Program-made: the position numbers and the translations under genes
Shown: positions 26,877 through 36,995 of the stretch, piece by piece
Layout: each line of letters begins with the position of its first letter
How positions within the stretch are numbered: position 1 is the stretch's first letter
The notes under the pieces: model-generated
What the model saw: only the letters and a program-made list of their open reading frames with translations
Told to the model about the DNA's origin: nothing
Databases searched by the model: none
Origin: Nostoc sp. UHCC 0302
Lineage (GTDB): Bacteria; Cyanobacteriota; Cyanobacteriia; Cyanobacteriales; Nostocaceae
Direction: 5' to 3'
Length of the DNA stretch: 64,000 bases
Assembly: GCF_038096175.1 (NCBI RefSeq)
Contig: NZ_CP151099.1
Span: forward strand, 1,614,501 to 1,678,500

Positions 26877-28109
26877 GTGGCTGATGATGAACGCGTAGGA
26901 AACACAGAACTGTTTAATGCCAGGGACTTTTCTTGGCGATTATGGCCTGTTTTGCCACTCTACCCATTCGGCAAGCGGCGGACTATTCGCAAAGAAGTGA
27001 TTAAGGACACAATCTGGACTTTTGACCAGCTTCAAGGCATTTTCTATGTTGTCGTGCCGATTCGGATGACTGTAGTTAAGTTAGATCAGGGTGGTCTGCT
27101 TGTCTATGCTCCTGTTGCACCAACGACCGAATGTATCCGGCTTGTAAATGAGTTGGTGACAGAACACGGTGATGTCAAATACATTATCTTGCCTACTATC
27201 TCTGGACTAGAACATAAGGTCTTCGTAGGCCCTTTTGCTAGATGCTTTCCCGCAGCACAGGTTTTTGTAGCTCCCAATCAATGGAGTTTTCCGCTTAATC
27301 TACCACTTAGCTGGCTTGGCTTACCTGCTAAACGTACTCAGCTATTGCCAGAAGATAGCAGCAAAGTACCTTTTGCTGATCAATTTGATTATGCAATGCT
27401 TGGGCCGATTAACCTTGGCCCAGGAAGATTTGCAGAAGTTGCATTTTTCCATAAGCGATCGCACACTTTACTAGTAACAGATTCAGTGGTTTCCATACCA
27501 GAAAATCCGCCTGCGATCGTCCAATTAGATCCATACCCTTTGCTGTTTCATGCCAAGGATAATGCATCTGATATCGTTGCAGATAATCAGGCAAACCGCC
27601 GTAAAGGATGGCAGCGGATTTCTCTGTTTGCTTTGTATTTCCAACCAAGTGCGCTGGAAATAATTGACTGGGGTGAGGTATTTCGCGATGCCTTCAAAGC
27701 ACCAGAACATTCTAAGAAAGCATATTTTGGATTGTATCCTTTTAAATGGCAGGAGAATTGGCAGCGATCGTTCGATGCACTCCGAGGGAACGGGCGGTTG
27801 TTTGTCGCACCAATTTTGCAGACACTTATTCTGAACCGCGCACCTAGTGAAACTCTCAATTGGGCTGATAAGGTGGCAAGTTGGGACTTCCAGTGGATTG
27901 TTCCCTGCCATTTTGACTCACCAATCAAAGCAACAGCCTATCAATTTCGCCAAGCTTTCTCTTTCTTAGAAAGGCAGCCTGTTAGCGGTGGCGGTTTTTT
28001 CAGCAGTAGCAGTTATCCTTTGCCAGAGGAGGATTTTAAAATACTGAGGAAAATTGATTACGGTCTAAACAAGTATGGCATTGTGCCACCAGCTAAGGAA
28101 AAAACGTAA
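26877..28109 (+). CDS. DUF4336 domain protein (metallo-beta-lactamase-like)
   Basis: 410 residues from GTG at 26877. The region from about residue 45 (WTFDQLQGIFYVVVPIRMTVVKL) through GLEHKVFVGPFARCFPAAQVFVAPNQWSFP to HTLLVTDSVVSIP corresponds to DUF4336. That family has a metallo-beta-lactamase-like fold in which the canonical HxHxDH metal site is degraded; here only GLEHKVF and the late PCHFDSPI remain. Function is unknown. No signal peptide is present. The upstream 150 bases carry TTAGGAGT-type repeats. Confidence 0.82.
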   Translation: MADDERVGNTELFNARDFSWRLWPVLPLYPFGKRRTIRKEVIKDTIWTFDQLQGIFYVVVPIRMTVVKLDQGGLLVYAPVAPTTECIRLVNELVTEHGDVKYIILPTISGLEHKVFVGPFARCFPAAQVFVAPNQWSFPLNLPLSWLGLPAKRTQLLPEDSSKVPFADQFDYAMLGPINLGPGRFAEVAFFHKRSHTLLVTDSVVSIPENPPAIVQLDPYPLLFHAKDNASDIVADNQANRRKGWQRISLFALYFQPSALEIIDWGEVFRDAFKAPEHSKKAYFGLYPFKWQENWQRSFDALRGNGRLFVAPILQTLILNRAPSETLNWADKVASWDFQWIVPCHFDSPIKATAYQFRQAFSFLERQPVSGGGFFSSSSYPLPEEDFKILRKIDYGLNKYGIVPPAKEKT

Positions 28110-28296
28110 CAACTTATTACCAATCTTAAAAAGAATGTGACAAACAGACCATCTGTAGAAACGCTATTCATCGCGTCTTCACCCAAGTATGTGTTGCAAT
28201 CATTAATTGAATTGGTATTAGTTAAGGATTGTTTGTACAAATTTCATCTGTGTAGAGACGTTGCAATCCAAAATCTTTACTTCTGCTCATAAAACA

Positions 28297-28332
28297 AAGT
28301 CCATCTAGAGGTTAAAACTGCTAGATGGACTT
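28297..28332 (-). terminator. Rho-independent terminator of ssrA
   Basis: A perfect 12-bp stem AAGTCCATCTAG (28297-28308) with CTAGATGGACTT (28321-28332) lies just past the tmRNA 3' end. On the minus strand it is followed by TTGTTTTATG. It could also act for the DUF4336 gene from the other side. Confidence 0.8.
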
Positions 28333-28347
28333 GTTTATTATTGTAAG

Positions 28348-28734
28348 TGGATCCGAGCAGAGTCGAACTGCTGTCCAAATTGGGTATTGACCCCCCGCTC
28401 ATTCACAGGTTTAGCCTTTCTGACCCTCAAGGCGGGAATCGTTCATTATCCCGAACGTAGGATGCTCTGATTTAATCTTAGCTAGCAAGCCAACCAGAGA
28501 ACGCTTACTAGAGCATCCGTTGGGGTTTTGTCTTTAGTCCTTAACGGAGTCAAACCAAAGACGCTCGAACCTATAAGAGGTGTTTAGGCAGCTACTAGAG
28601 CGTCCTTACGAGCAAAGCTAACGATGTTATTCGCATTTACTTTTTTTTCGAGTCTTTGATTTCCGAGAGACGACTCACTCTCGACCTGAATCACAGAGCA
28701 GCGTTCGCCAACCTGTCGAAACCGTGACGGACCC
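28348..28734 (-). ncRNA. ssrA: tmRNA (trans-translation RNA)
   Basis: 387-nt one-piece tmRNA. The acceptor stem pairs GGGTCCG at the 5' end with CGGATCC at the 3' end, followed by discriminator A; CCA is not encoded. The T-arm GGACAGCAGTTCGACTCTGCTC and the 5' TCACGGTTTCGACAGG are canonical. The tag frame lies at 28584-28634 and encodes ANNIVSFARKDALVAA with a TAA stop, ending in the LVAA degron. It rescues stalled ribosomes with SmpB. The tag resembles the known Nostoc/Anabaena tags. Confidence 0.96.
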
Positions 28735-29040
28735 GTGCACTTCATATTCTAATTATAATACGCCAGTTCTTAAATGTGTTATCAGACGAAGAATTTTGAG
28801 ATTTATGTCTTTCGATTTAAGCCAGTACTGCTGAAAAACCCTCCACTGATTGTTCGCCTTACAGCCCTTTGGGCATCCTACGGCAGGCGTCTCCCCTTCT
28901 CCCAAAGGGAGAGGCTAGCGCCAAGGGAGAAGACCACGCTTATCAAAGATTTCAATCGGGACTATGACACGAAGTAATTACGAATTACGAATTACGAATT
29001 AGTAATTATTTGGTCATCTGGTCGAAAAATCCCAGCTACT
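28735..29040. repeat. Repeat-bearing gap between ssrA and the atp operon
   Basis: About 300 bases. CTCCCCTTCTCCCAAAGGGAGAGGCTAGCGCC-type palindromic repeat sequence is at about 28888-28925, and TTACGAA heptamers in tandem are at about 28977-29000. The ssrA promoter should lie at the left end. No supportable gene was seen. Confidence 0.5.
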
Positions 29041-29086
29041 AAAAATAGCTAACTGCTAATTTCCAAAAAACTAGCAATTAGCTATT
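29041..29086 (-). terminator. Terminator of the atp operon
   Basis: A stem of 15 bp with one mismatch, AATAGCTAACTGCTA (29044-29058) with TAGCAATTAGCTATT (29072-29086). On the minus strand the stem is followed by TTTAG within a T-rich run. It lies about 28 bases beyond the gamma-subunit stop codon. Confidence 0.7.
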
Positions 29087-29113
29087 AATTACAACTAGCA
29101 ATTAAGTTATTCC

Positions 29114-30061
29114 CTAAGTTAGTGCTTCTGCACCGCCAACAACCTCAAGGAGTTCTTGGGTAATTGCAGCTTGACGTGCTTTGTTGTAAGACAGCGTTAG
29201 GGTGTTAATTAATTCACCAGCGTTTTCGCTAGCATTGCTCATGGCTGTCATTCGTGCTGCTAGTTCACTAGCTGCTGATTCTTGCAGCGCCCGCAATAAC
29301 TGGTTACTCAAATACAGAGGTAACAGAGAATCCAGAATTTGTACTGGATCTTGCTCGAAAATCATATCACGAGCCAACGGGCGGACTTCGCTAGTTACCT
29401 TTTGCCGTTCGACTTGAAACTGACCGCCACGAGTTGTCAAACGGAAGATTTCATCATCAGCTGCTTCGAGACCTTGGATATCAAGGGGAACCAGGGTTTG
29501 CACTACGGGACGGGAGCTAACCAAGGAGACGAATCTAGTATAAATTAACTCAATCCGGTCTACTTTTTCTGATAAGAACAAGGAAAGCAGTTGGTCGGCA
29601 ATCTCAGTGGCTTCTGGTGCGGTAGGAATTTGCTCCAAGCCACTGTAGGTTTTATCAATAGGCTGATTACGGCGTTGAAAGTATTGTGTAGCTTTGCGCC
29701 CAACAAGCACAAATGTGTAGTCTAGACCTTCTGCCTTAATTTCTTTGGCGCGGTTTTCTGCACGACGGATGACGTTATTATTGTAACCGCCACACAAACC
29801 CCGATCGCCAGATATTACCAGCAGTCCAACTGATTTAACTTCCCGTTTTCTCAGCAGTGGCAAGTCTGCTTCTTCAAAGCGCAGACGAGTTTGCAAGCCA
29901 TACAATACTTGTGCCAAACGGTCAGCAAAGGGGCGAGTCAAGAGTACTTGTTCTTGGGCACGACGGACTCTCGCAGCCGCCACAAGCCGCATGGCTTCTG
30001 TGATTTTTTTGGTGTTTTTGACCGACTGAATGCGATCGCGTATTGCTTTAAGATTGGGCAT
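29114..30061 (-). CDS. atpC: ATP synthase gamma subunit
   Basis: 315 residues, the cyanobacterial length. The conserved N-terminal [24 protein letters not shown] and C-terminal helix [22 protein letters not shown] form the rotor shaft. The cyanobacterial insertion near residues 195-230 is present but lacks the paired cysteines that give plant chloroplast gamma its thiol control. It is the last gene of the operon and would be atpG in E. coli naming. It is separated from atpA by a heptamer-repeat block. Confidence 0.97.
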   Translation of the reverse strand: MPNLKAIRDRIQSVKNTKKITEAMRLVAAARVRRAQEQVLLTRPFADRLAQVLYGLQTRLRFEEADLPLLRKREVKSVGLLVISGDRGLCGGYNNNVIRRAENRAKEIKAEGLDYTFVLVGRKATQYFQRRNQPIDKTYSGLEQIPTAPEATEIADQLLSLFLSEKVDRIELIYTRFVSLVSSRPVVQTLVPLDIQGLEAADDEIFRLTTRGGQFQVERQKVTSEVRPLARDMIFEQDPVQILDSLLPLYLSNQLLRALQESAASELAARMTAMSNASENAGELINTLTLSYNKARQAAITQELLEVVGGAEALT

Positions 30062-30159
30062 ATTCTTTTATTCAGAGTTAGGAGTTAGGAATTAGGAGTT
30101 AGGAGTTAGGAGTGTGTGATTAATTCCTAACTCTTAACTCTTCACTCATAACTTTATAG
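30062..30159. repeat. Heptamer repeats between atpA and atpC
   Basis: Tandem AGTTAGG-type units (about 30077-30111) are followed by complementary CCTAACTCTTAACTC units (about 30127-30145). The block can fold into a long imperfect hairpin in the operon mRNA. Confidence 0.75.
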
Positions 30160-31680
30160 TTACGCTGCTGCTTTGAAGGTCTTTTTGTATTCTGTTAGTG
30201 CTTCTTTCAAAGCAGCTTCTTCTGCGTCACCTAGTGCTTTCGAGGCTTGTACTGCTTGCGCGTACTTCGTGTTACCAGTCTTCAAGTAGTCCCGCAGACC
30301 TTTGGTGAAGACGGTGACTTTATCTACAGCGATATCATCTAAGTAGCCGTTGATACCTGCATATAGAATTGCCACTTGCTCATATACGGAGAGTGGAGCG
30401 TTTTGGGACTGCTTGAGCAGTTCCCGCAAGCGTTGACCGCGTGCCAACTGATCTTGAGTGGCTTTATCTAAGTCGGAAGCAAATTGTGCGAAGGCTTGCA
30501 GGTCGTCAAATTGTGCTAGTTCCAATTTGATTTTACCGGCAACTTTTTTCATTGCCTTGGTTTGAGCGGCAGAACCTACGCGGGATACGGAAATACCAGG
30601 GTTCACTGCGGGACGAACACCAGCATTAAACAAGTCAGAAGATAGGAAAATCTGACCATCGGTGATCGAAATCACGTTGGTGGGGATGTATGCCGAAACG
30701 TCACCTGCTTGAGTTTCGATAATTGGCAGGGCGGTCATGCTACCTTTGCCCAATTCGTCACTGAGTTTAGCTGCCCGTTCTAGCAAACGAGAGTGGATGT
30801 AGAATACGTCTCCAGGATAAGCTTCCCGTCCGGGTGGACGACGCAACAGCAAGGACATTTGGCGATAAGCTTGGGCTTGCTTGGAGAGGTCATCGTAAAT
30901 TACTAGGGTAGCTTTGCCTTTGTACATAAAGTACTCAGCAATAGTTGCCCCAGTGTAAGGAGCCAAGTATTGTAGTGTTGCTGGTTCACTGGCACTAGCG
31001 GCAACGACAACGGTGTAGTCCATAGCGCCTTTATCTTGCAATGTTTGGACTACGTTAGCAACAGTGGAAGCTTTTTGACCAATAGCGACGTAGACACAGA
31101 CTACATCTTCTTCTTTTTGGTTGATGATTGTATCAATTGCGATCGCAGTTTTACCTGTTTGGCGGTCACCAATGATCAATTCCCGCTGACCACGACCGAT
31201 AGGAATCATCGAGTCAATAGCTGTGATACCCGTTTGCATGGGTTCGTGTACAGACCGACGCGCAATAATACCGGGTGCTGGAGATTCAATCAAACGGCTT
31301 TCTGAGGACTTAATATCTCCCTTACCATCGATGGGGCGACCCAAGGCATCTACAACTCGTCCAATTAAAGCTTCTCCCACTGGCACTTGAGCAATTCTGC
31401 CAGTAGCTGTTACGGAGCTACCTTCTTGGATTTCTATCCCTTCACCCATTAACACCGCGCCCACGTTGTCTTCTTCTAAGTTTTGGGCGATGCCAACTGT
31501 GCCATCTTCAAATTCTAATAGTTCCCCAGCCATAGCCTTTTCCAGACCATAAATCCGGGCAATACCGTCACCAACTTGGAGGACGGTTCCGACGTTAGCA
31601 ACTTTGACTTCTTGGTCGTATTGCTCAATTTGCTGTTGGATAATGCTGCTAATTTCGTCTGGTCTAATTGAAATGCTCAT
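30160..31680 (-). CDS. atpA: ATP synthase alpha subunit
   Basis: 506 residues, full length. Walker A is GDRQTGKT at about 170-177, with [10 protein letters not shown] and the [14 protein letters not shown] region (arginine-finger segment [13 protein letters not shown]) conserved. It forms the non-catalytic nucleotide sites of F1. Repeat-filled spacers on both sides separate it from atpD and atpC, but all are co-oriented. Confidence 0.98.
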   Translation of the reverse strand: MSISIRPDEISSIIQQQIEQYDQEVKVANVGTVLQVGDGIARIYGLEKAMAGELLEFEDGTVGIAQNLEEDNVGAVLMGEGIEIQEGSSVTATGRIAQVPVGEALIGRVVDALGRPIDGKGDIKSSESRLIESPAPGIIARRSVHEPMQTGITAIDSMIPIGRGQRELIIGDRQTGKTAIAIDTIINQKEEDVVCVYVAIGQKASTVANVVQTLQDKGAMDYTVVVAASASEPATLQYLAPYTGATIAEYFMYKGKATLVIYDDLSKQAQAYRQMSLLLRRPPGREAYPGDVFYIHSRLLERAAKLSDELGKGSMTALPIIETQAGDVSAYIPTNVISITDGQIFLSSDLFNAGVRPAVNPGISVSRVGSAAQTKAMKKVAGKIKLELAQFDDLQAFAQFASDLDKATQDQLARGQRLRELLKQSQNAPLSVYEQVAILYAGINGYLDDIAVDKVTVFTKGLRDYLKTGNTKYAQAVQASKALGDAEEAALKEALTEYKKTFKAAA

Positions 31681-31917
31681 GTGTCTATCTTTTTTACTTT
31701 CGAGACGGAAGAAGTAATTTTAGTTAGGGTTAAGAGTTAGGAGTGATGAGTGAAAAGTAATGAATTGGAGGTGATAAATATAAGAGTGATGAGTTAAAAA
31801 GCAAAGTTACAAAGTTAAAAGTCAAAATAAATTACTATTTACTTAACTCCTAACTCCTAACTTCCAACTCCTAACTTCCAACTCCTAACTTCCAACTCCT
31901 AACTCCTAACTTTCTAG
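31681..31917. repeat. Long heptamer-repeat block between atpD and atpA
   Basis: 237 bases. Plus-sense AGAGTTAGGAGTGATGAGTG units at about 31728-31752 and 31790 are opposed by repeated AACTCCTAACTTCC units at about 31844-31912. They offer extensive self-pairing in the transcript. No promoter or gene was assigned. Confidence 0.75.
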
Positions 31918-32469
31918 CTACTGGTTCAAGCGCAAGGAAAGGCGGCGCAACTGACCCCGGAGACTGGCGTCAATTACCTGCGAACCTACTTTAATGATCA
32001 CACCACCGATTAATTCGCCGTCTACCTTAGTTTCTAATTCTACTTGGCGGGCATTGGTGATGGCGATGACCTTTTCTCTAACTGCCTGCTCTTGACCTTC
32101 GGTGAGGGGAACGGCTGAAGTGACTTCCGCCAATACGGTTTGATTTAACTGCCGCAACAACACCAAATACTGCTGTAAAATCGGTTCCAAGAATACAATA
32201 CGCCGTCTATCTACTAATAGTAGTAAAAAGTTGCGTAAGTAGGGGTTAGAGCTTTCACTAAAGATTCGCCCGATCGCAGCCTTTTTATTCTCAGACTGAA
32301 TAAAAGGGTTGCCAATAAAGTTCTGTAGCTGATTATTTTCTGAGAGCAAGCTTAGCAAAGTGCGTGCGTCTTCTCCGATCTCTTCGGTCAAGTTTTTTGA
32401 CTGCGCGATCGACAACAGTGCCTGTGCGTAAGGTTGGGCTATTTCAGCTGCTGCTACCTGACTTGTCAT
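31918..32469 (-). CDS. atpD: ATP synthase delta subunit
   Basis: 183 residues. [15 protein letters not shown] at the N-terminus and [27 protein letters not shown] near the C-terminus are the family hallmarks. It connects F1 to the peripheral stalk and would be atpH in E. coli naming. Its ATG overlaps the stop of the b-subunit gene by four bases (ATGA), implying translational coupling. Confidence 0.96.
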   Translation of the reverse strand: MTSQVAAAEIAQPYAQALLSIAQSKNLTEEIGEDARTLLSLLSENNQLQNFIGNPFIQSENKKAAIGRIFSESSNPYLRNFLLLLVDRRRIVFLEPILQQYLVLLRQLNQTVLAEVTSAVPLTEGQEQAVREKVIAITNARQVELETKVDGELIGGVIIKVGSQVIDASLRGQLRRLSLRLNQ

Positions 32470-33029
32470 ACCCTACCTCCCAGTTGTGCGATGCTGCGGT
32501 CAATTAAACTTTGTTGAGCATCGTCGGCAATCCCACCTTTGAGTTCCGATTCGGCTTTTTGCAATGCCAAAGCAACTACCCGCTGCCGCAGTTGAGTTAG
32601 CGCTCGCTCTCTTTCGTTGTTTAAATCAGCTACTGCTGTTTGTTTCAACCGTTCTACATCTTGCGCTGCCCGCACTAACGTAGCTTCTTTCGCTGCTTGG
32701 GCGTTTTCTTCAGCAGCTTTGCGGATGCGTTGTGCTTCTGCCTGAGCCTGAGTTAACTGCTCTTGGGCTTGCGATAGGGCAGTCTGTGCCTCTTTTAAGC
32801 GTCCTTCTGCTTCCTGAATTACGGTTTCAATATTGGCTCGTCGCTCGTTCAGGATATTGCTTAAAACTTTACGTCCAAAGTAGAATAGTATGCCTATCAG
32901 AATTGCTAGGTTAATAAGATTGGTTTCTAGGATGTCTATATTTAGACCGAAACCACCTTCGGCTGCGCCTTCTGCCAATTCAGAGTGAACAGCGTTCGCT
33001 TCTGCGGCAAGTAATAAGAATGTCCCCAT
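32466..33029 (-). CDS. atpF: ATP synthase b subunit
   Basis: 187 residues from [11 protein letters not shown] at 33029; the in-frame ATG at 33038 adds three residues but known cyanobacterial b subunits begin at MGTF. There is one TM helix (about 32-52, [20 protein letters not shown]) followed by a long polar coiled coil forming the peripheral stalk with b'. It is translationally coupled to delta. Upstream lies a tandem 50-bp repeat array. Confidence 0.95.
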   Translation of the reverse strand: MGTFLLLAAEANAVHSELAEGAAEGGFGLNIDILETNLINLAILIGILFYFGRKVLSNILNERRANIETVIQEAEGRLKEAQTALSQAQEQLTQAQAEAQRIRKAAEENAQAAKEATLVRAAQDVERLKQTAVADLNNERERALTQLRQRVVALALQKAESELKGGIADDAQQSLIDRSIAQLGGRV

Positions 33030-33069
33030 GATACCCATTTACAAGTGCGCTGCTCGCTTGCTAATACGG

Positions 33070-33218
33070 TTGTATTTTCCCTTTGGGAAATGAAGTGTCT
33101 TTTCCCAAAGGAAACAATTTGTGTTTGCCCCAAGGAAAATAAAGTGTCTTTTCCCAAAGGGAAACAATTTGTATTTTCCCAAAGGCAAATTAAAGTGTCT
33201 TTTCCCAGGGGGAAAAAG
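33070..33218. repeat. Three tandem ~50-bp repeats with TTCCCAAAGGGAA palindromes
   Basis: Units of 49, 50 and about 50 bp start at 33070, 33119 and 33169. Each begins TTGTATTTTCCC or a close variant and contains AAGTGTCTTTTCCC (33093, 33142, 33193) and a TTTCCCAAAGGGAAA-type dyad. They lie between the b' and b genes inside the atp operon, so the mRNA can form serial hairpins. Confidence 0.85.
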
Positions 33219-33304
33219 TGCCTTTTTTTGACACTTAATTAAGCGCTCTGGGACAAGCGCCCAGCTGCGCTTATGCTTTCACAGGGCCAGTTTTGTGAGT
33301 TTAT

Positions 33305-33733
33305 CTAAACTAAAGTTGGCCCTAATAATTTTTCTAGAATCTGTCTGCTTAGAGCATCAACCTGTTGTTCTAAAGAACTAAAAGCTTCTTGCTTTTGTTG
33401 TTCTATTTCAACAGCAGCTTGTTCTCGTTGAGCTTGAGCTTCCTTTTGCGCTTCAGCGATTTTATCGGCTGTAATTTTCTTTGCTTCAGCCTGAGCTGCT
33501 TCTACAGTAGCTTGCGATTGTCTGCGAGCTTCTGCTAGTTGCTGCTCATATTCCTGGGTTAAGCGCTCGGCTTTTGCCAAACGTTCCCGTGCTTCTAGGT
33601 TATTCGTTCGGACGTAGTTGTCGCGATCGTCTAGTACCTTGGTCAGTGGCTTGTAGAAAATTACATTCAACAAAGCTGCTAATAGCAGGAACTGCAATGC
33701 CATGAAGGGCAAGGTAGCATCGAAATCAAACAT
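33305..33733 (-). CDS. atpG: ATP synthase b' subunit
   Basis: 142 residues. One N-terminal TM helix ([23 protein letters not shown]) is followed by an alanine/glutamate/glutamine-rich coiled coil. A separate b' gene is diagnostic of photosynthetic bacteria, whose peripheral stalk is a b/b' heterodimer. ATG at 33733, with AGAGGAGAG just upstream. Confidence 0.96.
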   Translation of the reverse strand: MFDFDATLPFMALQFLLLAALLNVIFYKPLTKVLDDRDNYVRTNNLEARERLAKAERLTQEYEQQLAEARRQSQATVEAAQAEAKKITADKIAEAQKEAQAQREQAAVEIEQQKQEAFSSLEQQVDALSRQILEKLLGPTLV

Positions 33734-33917
33734 TTCTCTCCTCTTTGGCTGGAGTAGCAGTTTTCATGGCTAGCAACATCGTCCAACCTTTCATATTTTA
33801 GAGACCCATAACCAACAAGGGTCAACTTAACATCAGAACTACTAAATACCCAAAATATTCCGATTTTTGTAGAGGCGTGATGATTCACGTCTCCACACTC
33901 ACACAAATTTTTAGGTA

Positions 33918-34208
<291 letters not shown>

Positions 34209-34307
34209 CTAGAAACGTGTTTTTCACGCTGCACCGAGTTCTTTGATCGCGCTTTGCGAAGTTTTGAGCGCCTACGCTCGTTGGAACTGTGCTATCAACT
34301 GAGAAGC

Positions 34308-35069
34308 TTAATGCTCCTCATGCTCTTCTCCACCATGTCCCTCCATTGCCTCATGAATATATGCCCCAGCTAGGGTAGCAAATACCAGAGCTTGAATGGC
34401 GCTGGTAAACAAACCCAAAGCCATTACAGGCAGAGGTACAAATAAAGGAACAAGCAGAACCAGCACCGCTACTACCAATTCATCCGCCAATATATTTCCA
34501 AAAAGACGGAAGCTTAGGGAGAGGGGCTTGGTGAAATCTTCTAGAATTGCGATCGGCAATAGCACAGGTGTTGGCTCTATATATTTCTTAAAGTAGCCCA
34601 AACCCCGCTTGCTAAAACCAGCGTAAAAGTACGCTAAAGATGTTAGCAGTGCCAATGCTACGGTCGTATTGATGTCATTAGTGGGAGCTGCCAATTCACC
34701 TGATGGCAGCTTGATTAGCTTCCAGGGAATTAAAGCACCCGACCAGTTCGATACGAAGATAAACAAGAACAATGTGCCAATAAATGGCACCCAGGGGCGG
34801 TACTCTTTCTCACCAAGTTGGTTTTTTGCCAAATCCCGGATAAACTCTAGGGCATATTCCATCAAATTTTGGATGCCCTTGGGAATTCTTTGTGCGTTGC
34901 GAGTAGCAGCTATGGAAGCTATTACTAAAATGCTAATCACAAACCATGAGGTGAGAAAAACTTGCCCATGAATTTTAAGATTGCCTAATTGCCAGTAGAG
35001 ATGATGACCTACTTCTAATTCGGCGAGGGGAAAAGAATTAAAGGCGTTTAAGACAGTAAGCATTTGCAT
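34308..35069 (-). CDS. atpI: ATP synthase a subunit
   Basis: 253 residues with five to six hydrophobic segments. The essential arginine lies in [15 protein letters not shown]. The histidine-rich tail [14 protein letters not shown] is typical of cyanobacteria. It forms the proton half-channels facing the c ring. The start could be the methionine two codons later. It would be atpB in E. coli naming. Confidence 0.97.
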   Translation of the reverse strand: MQMLTVLNAFNSFPLAELEVGHHLYWQLGNLKIHGQVFLTSWFVISILVIASIAATRNAQRIPKGIQNLMEYALEFIRDLAKNQLGEKEYRPWVPFIGTLFLFIFVSNWSGALIPWKLIKLPSGELAAPTNDINTTVALALLTSLAYFYAGFSKRGLGYFKKYIEPTPVLLPIAILEDFTKPLSLSFRLFGNILADELVVAVLVLLVPLFVPLPVMALGLFTSAIQALVFATLAGAYIHEAMEGHGGEEHEEH

Positions 35070-35128
35070 TCTTCAAGCATTTTCCCCAAAAGCGAGGATG
35101 GGATTATTGTCTTTGTGAGCCTGACTTC

Positions 35129-35611
35129 TTAAGAATCAGGAATAAACGCAGTTTGCACTGTATAGACAAGGAGCGTGGCTTTGTAAGTTAAAAACCCCAA
35201 AAATATGGGCAAAACCTTTAACTCATGCCATTGAGTTGCTAATATAATCAACCCAACAAACAGAGCAAGACGATTTTTGCTCAGACGCTGTTTCTCACCG
35301 CCGAGTCGCTCAACGTCTTTAGCCAGCATTTTTAAGTAAACCACACCTGTACACGCTCCAATCAAATAATTCAGAGCAATGTTTAAGGAATAAAAAATCC
35401 ACACAGAGATAAAAATAATCCCCGTCAAGACAAGTGTGATTACTAACAACTTTTGGTAGAGTTGATAGAACTCTTGCATAGAGTTGCTCGATTCTGTGTC
35501 TTCAGAACCAGTTTTAGCATCTTGTCGTGTTGTCGGAGTTGGTGCAATTGATTCGTCTGACAAGCTCACAGGACTTGAAACTAGTACAGCTAACTTATGA
35601 TGACTGCACAT
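35129..35611 (-). CDS. atp1: ATP synthase subunit I-like protein (Atp1)
   Basis: 160 residues. An N-terminal polar region is followed by four hydrophobic segments in two pairs, with [20 protein letters not shown] and [39 protein letters not shown]. It is the first gene of the operon, where AtpI/UncI-type assembly factors sit; these help c-ring assembly. GTG or TTG starts upstream are possible. The operon promoter should lie in the 480-base gap upstream. Confidence 0.85.
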   Translation of the reverse strand: MCSHHKLAVLVSSPVSLSDESIAPTPTTRQDAKTGSEDTESSNSMQEFYQLYQKLLVITLVLTGIIFISVWIFYSLNIALNYLIGACTGVVYLKMLAKDVERLGGEKQRLSKNRLALFVGLIILATQWHELKVLPIFLGFLTYKATLLVYTVQTAFIPDS

Positions 35612-35838
35612 TCAGTCAGCTGAATCATATCACGATCCGGTAACAATACTTTAGAAAAAAACAATTAACTTCTTGTCAGCAAACAACCACAAGCACATAA
35701 GGCGTAGGAGGTTAGACCATTTAACTTTCAGGTAGCTACAAGTGAGTAGCACAGAAAAATTGAAGTGGACAAAGGCAATGGCAAGGGCAAGAGTGGAGTG
35801 TGTACTGCCCATCTTTATATTAACTAAGAGTTATGAGC

Positions 35839-35875
35839 AGCGATTGGCTTTGCTAGTACGCCTTGAGCGATCGCT
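35839..35875. repeat. Dispersed repeat AGCGATTGGCTTTGC..., copy 1
   Basis: Starts AGCGATTGGCTTTGC and ends with GCGATCGC. A close copy lies at 36923-36957, 1.1 kb away. Confidence 0.7.
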
Positions 35876-35972
35876 GTTCTTATGTAGTAAAAATTGCTTC
35901 TACTATTCAAGCATCATTACTACTTGAGAATAGCAAAGCATGAAAATTTTTTTCTCACTCCTGATTTAACCA

Positions 35973-36011
35973 AAAAAATACCCCTGAAAGAGCATATTAA
36001 GCGGCCAGGGG
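35973..36011 (-). terminator. Terminator of the first PEP-CTERM gene
   Basis: On the minus strand, CCCCTG (complement of 36006-36011) pairs with CAGGGG (complement of 35981-35986) across a 19-base loop, followed by TATTTTTTT. It lies about 80 bases beyond the stop codon. Confidence 0.65.
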
Positions 36012-36089
36012 ACAATATATTTTAAGTTTAAAGTTGTCAAACAGAATTTCGAAACCAGTTACACACTTGTCTCAGTGGTACTGACTAAT

Positions 36090-36668
36090 TTATGAAGCTT
36101 TTTGGGAAGCAGCTTGCTTACGCTTCATCCACAAGCCAAACCCGCAAGCAACTAGTGAACCACCCACCGTGAAAGGTTCAGGTACAGGTGCACTGAAGTT
36201 GGAAATTGTTACATTTCCTCTGCCAGCGATGTTGTCTAATGTCTCTAATCTAAAGCCAAATACATCACCTTGAGCAAGTGTCGTGGTAAATGTCCCCTGC
36301 CCACTTTGTGTAATGTCAAAGAAAATATCTTGGACACTGCCATTCTTCACAAAGGAGAATGCATCATAGAAAGCATAATCATCCTCAGTTGCGTAATCCC
36401 ATTTAAAGGTCACTGCTCCAGCAACTGGGGCTTTTACTAAGTAATCAGTCGTTCCGAAATTAGTAGAGCCGTTATCCCCACTAAACAGTTGTATCTGTTC
36501 GGGGGAACCACTAGTGTCTACAAATCCATCAGCTTCTCTGTTAATTAACGTCCATTTATTTGGATCATATACTCCTACAAAGGCTGCATCTGCTGGTTTT
36601 GCACCAATAGCTGTGAAAGAGAGGGCAATACCAGCGGTAGCAACACCAAGCTGTTTGGCTAATTTCAT
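36090..36668 (-). CDS. PEP-CTERM sorting-signal protein (1)
   Basis: 192 residues. The signal peptide MKLAKQLGVATAGIALSFTA ends near ADA-A. The mature beta-rich domain contains SPEQIQLFSGDNGSTNFGTTDY and a possible bark-like FGFRLETLDNIAGRGNVTISNF pattern. The C-terminal tripartite signal has VPEP, an apolar helix (GGSLVACGFGLWM) and KRKQ. Exosortase-type sorting to the outer envelope is expected. It is paralogous to the gene at 37101 and shares signal peptide, tail and upstream sequence with it. Confidence 0.88.
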   Translation of the reverse strand: MKLAKQLGVATAGIALSFTAIGAKPADAAFVGVYDPNKWTLINREADGFVDTSGSPEQIQLFSGDNGSTNFGTTDYLVKAPVAGAVTFKWDYATEDDYAFYDAFSFVKNGSVQDIFFDITQSGQGTFTTTLAQGDVFGFRLETLDNIAGRGNVTISNFSAPVPEPFTVGGSLVACGFGLWMKRKQAASQKAS

Positions 36669-36922
36669 CCGAAGATTCTCCTAGAATTCTAAATCCTATA
36701 ATTCCCGTACAAGCTCGTAGACGAGCCTTTAAAGAATGTAATCTTATAGTTTTATATACGGAAAAAGAAAAAGCTTGATTGGCTAAATCTTTACTGTATT
36801 TATGTTATTCATGAAGTTACTACAAAGTTATATTAAATTTTAATCAAATGTGTCCATAGCTACATTGACAGCGTTTTATAATATTCAACTCCATAAAATT
36901 AATTCAGTTGTTTAAAGAAATT

Positions 36923-36957
36923 AGCGATTGGCTTTGCCAGTGTCCCTTGGCGATCGC
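36923..36957. repeat. Dispersed repeat AGCGATTGGCTTTGC..., copy 2
   Basis: Second copy of the element at 35839-35875. The outer arms are conserved and the middle differs at a few bases. Confidence 0.7.
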
Positions 36958-36995
36958 AATATATTTACAGTAGTTCGAGTAAAATTTTGTAGTGC

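Larger units (their letters stand above)
35612..36089. other. Gap between the atp operon and the PEP-CTERM genes
   Basis: 478 bases containing a 37-bp dispersed palindromic repeat at 35839-35875, a terminator at 35973-36011 and the probable atp promoter region near 35612-35740. A 61-codon plus-strand frame at 35742-35927 covers the repeat and is not considered a gene. Confidence 0.45.

Noticed and set aside
28348-28734. tRNA-like ends suggesting separate tRNA genes
   Set aside because: The T-arm and acceptor halves belong to one tmRNA, with the tag frame between them.
28774-28977. 67-codon plus-strand frame beside ssrA
   Set aside because: It lies across palindromic intergenic repeat sequence and has no protein-like composition.
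33070-33218. Possible CRISPR array in the atp operon
   Set aside because: Repeats are adjacent ~50-bp tandem copies with no unique spacers and no cas genes.
35742-35927. 61-codon plus-strand frame with GTG start
   Set aside because: It covers the dispersed AGCGATTGG repeat and lacks a ribosome-binding site.
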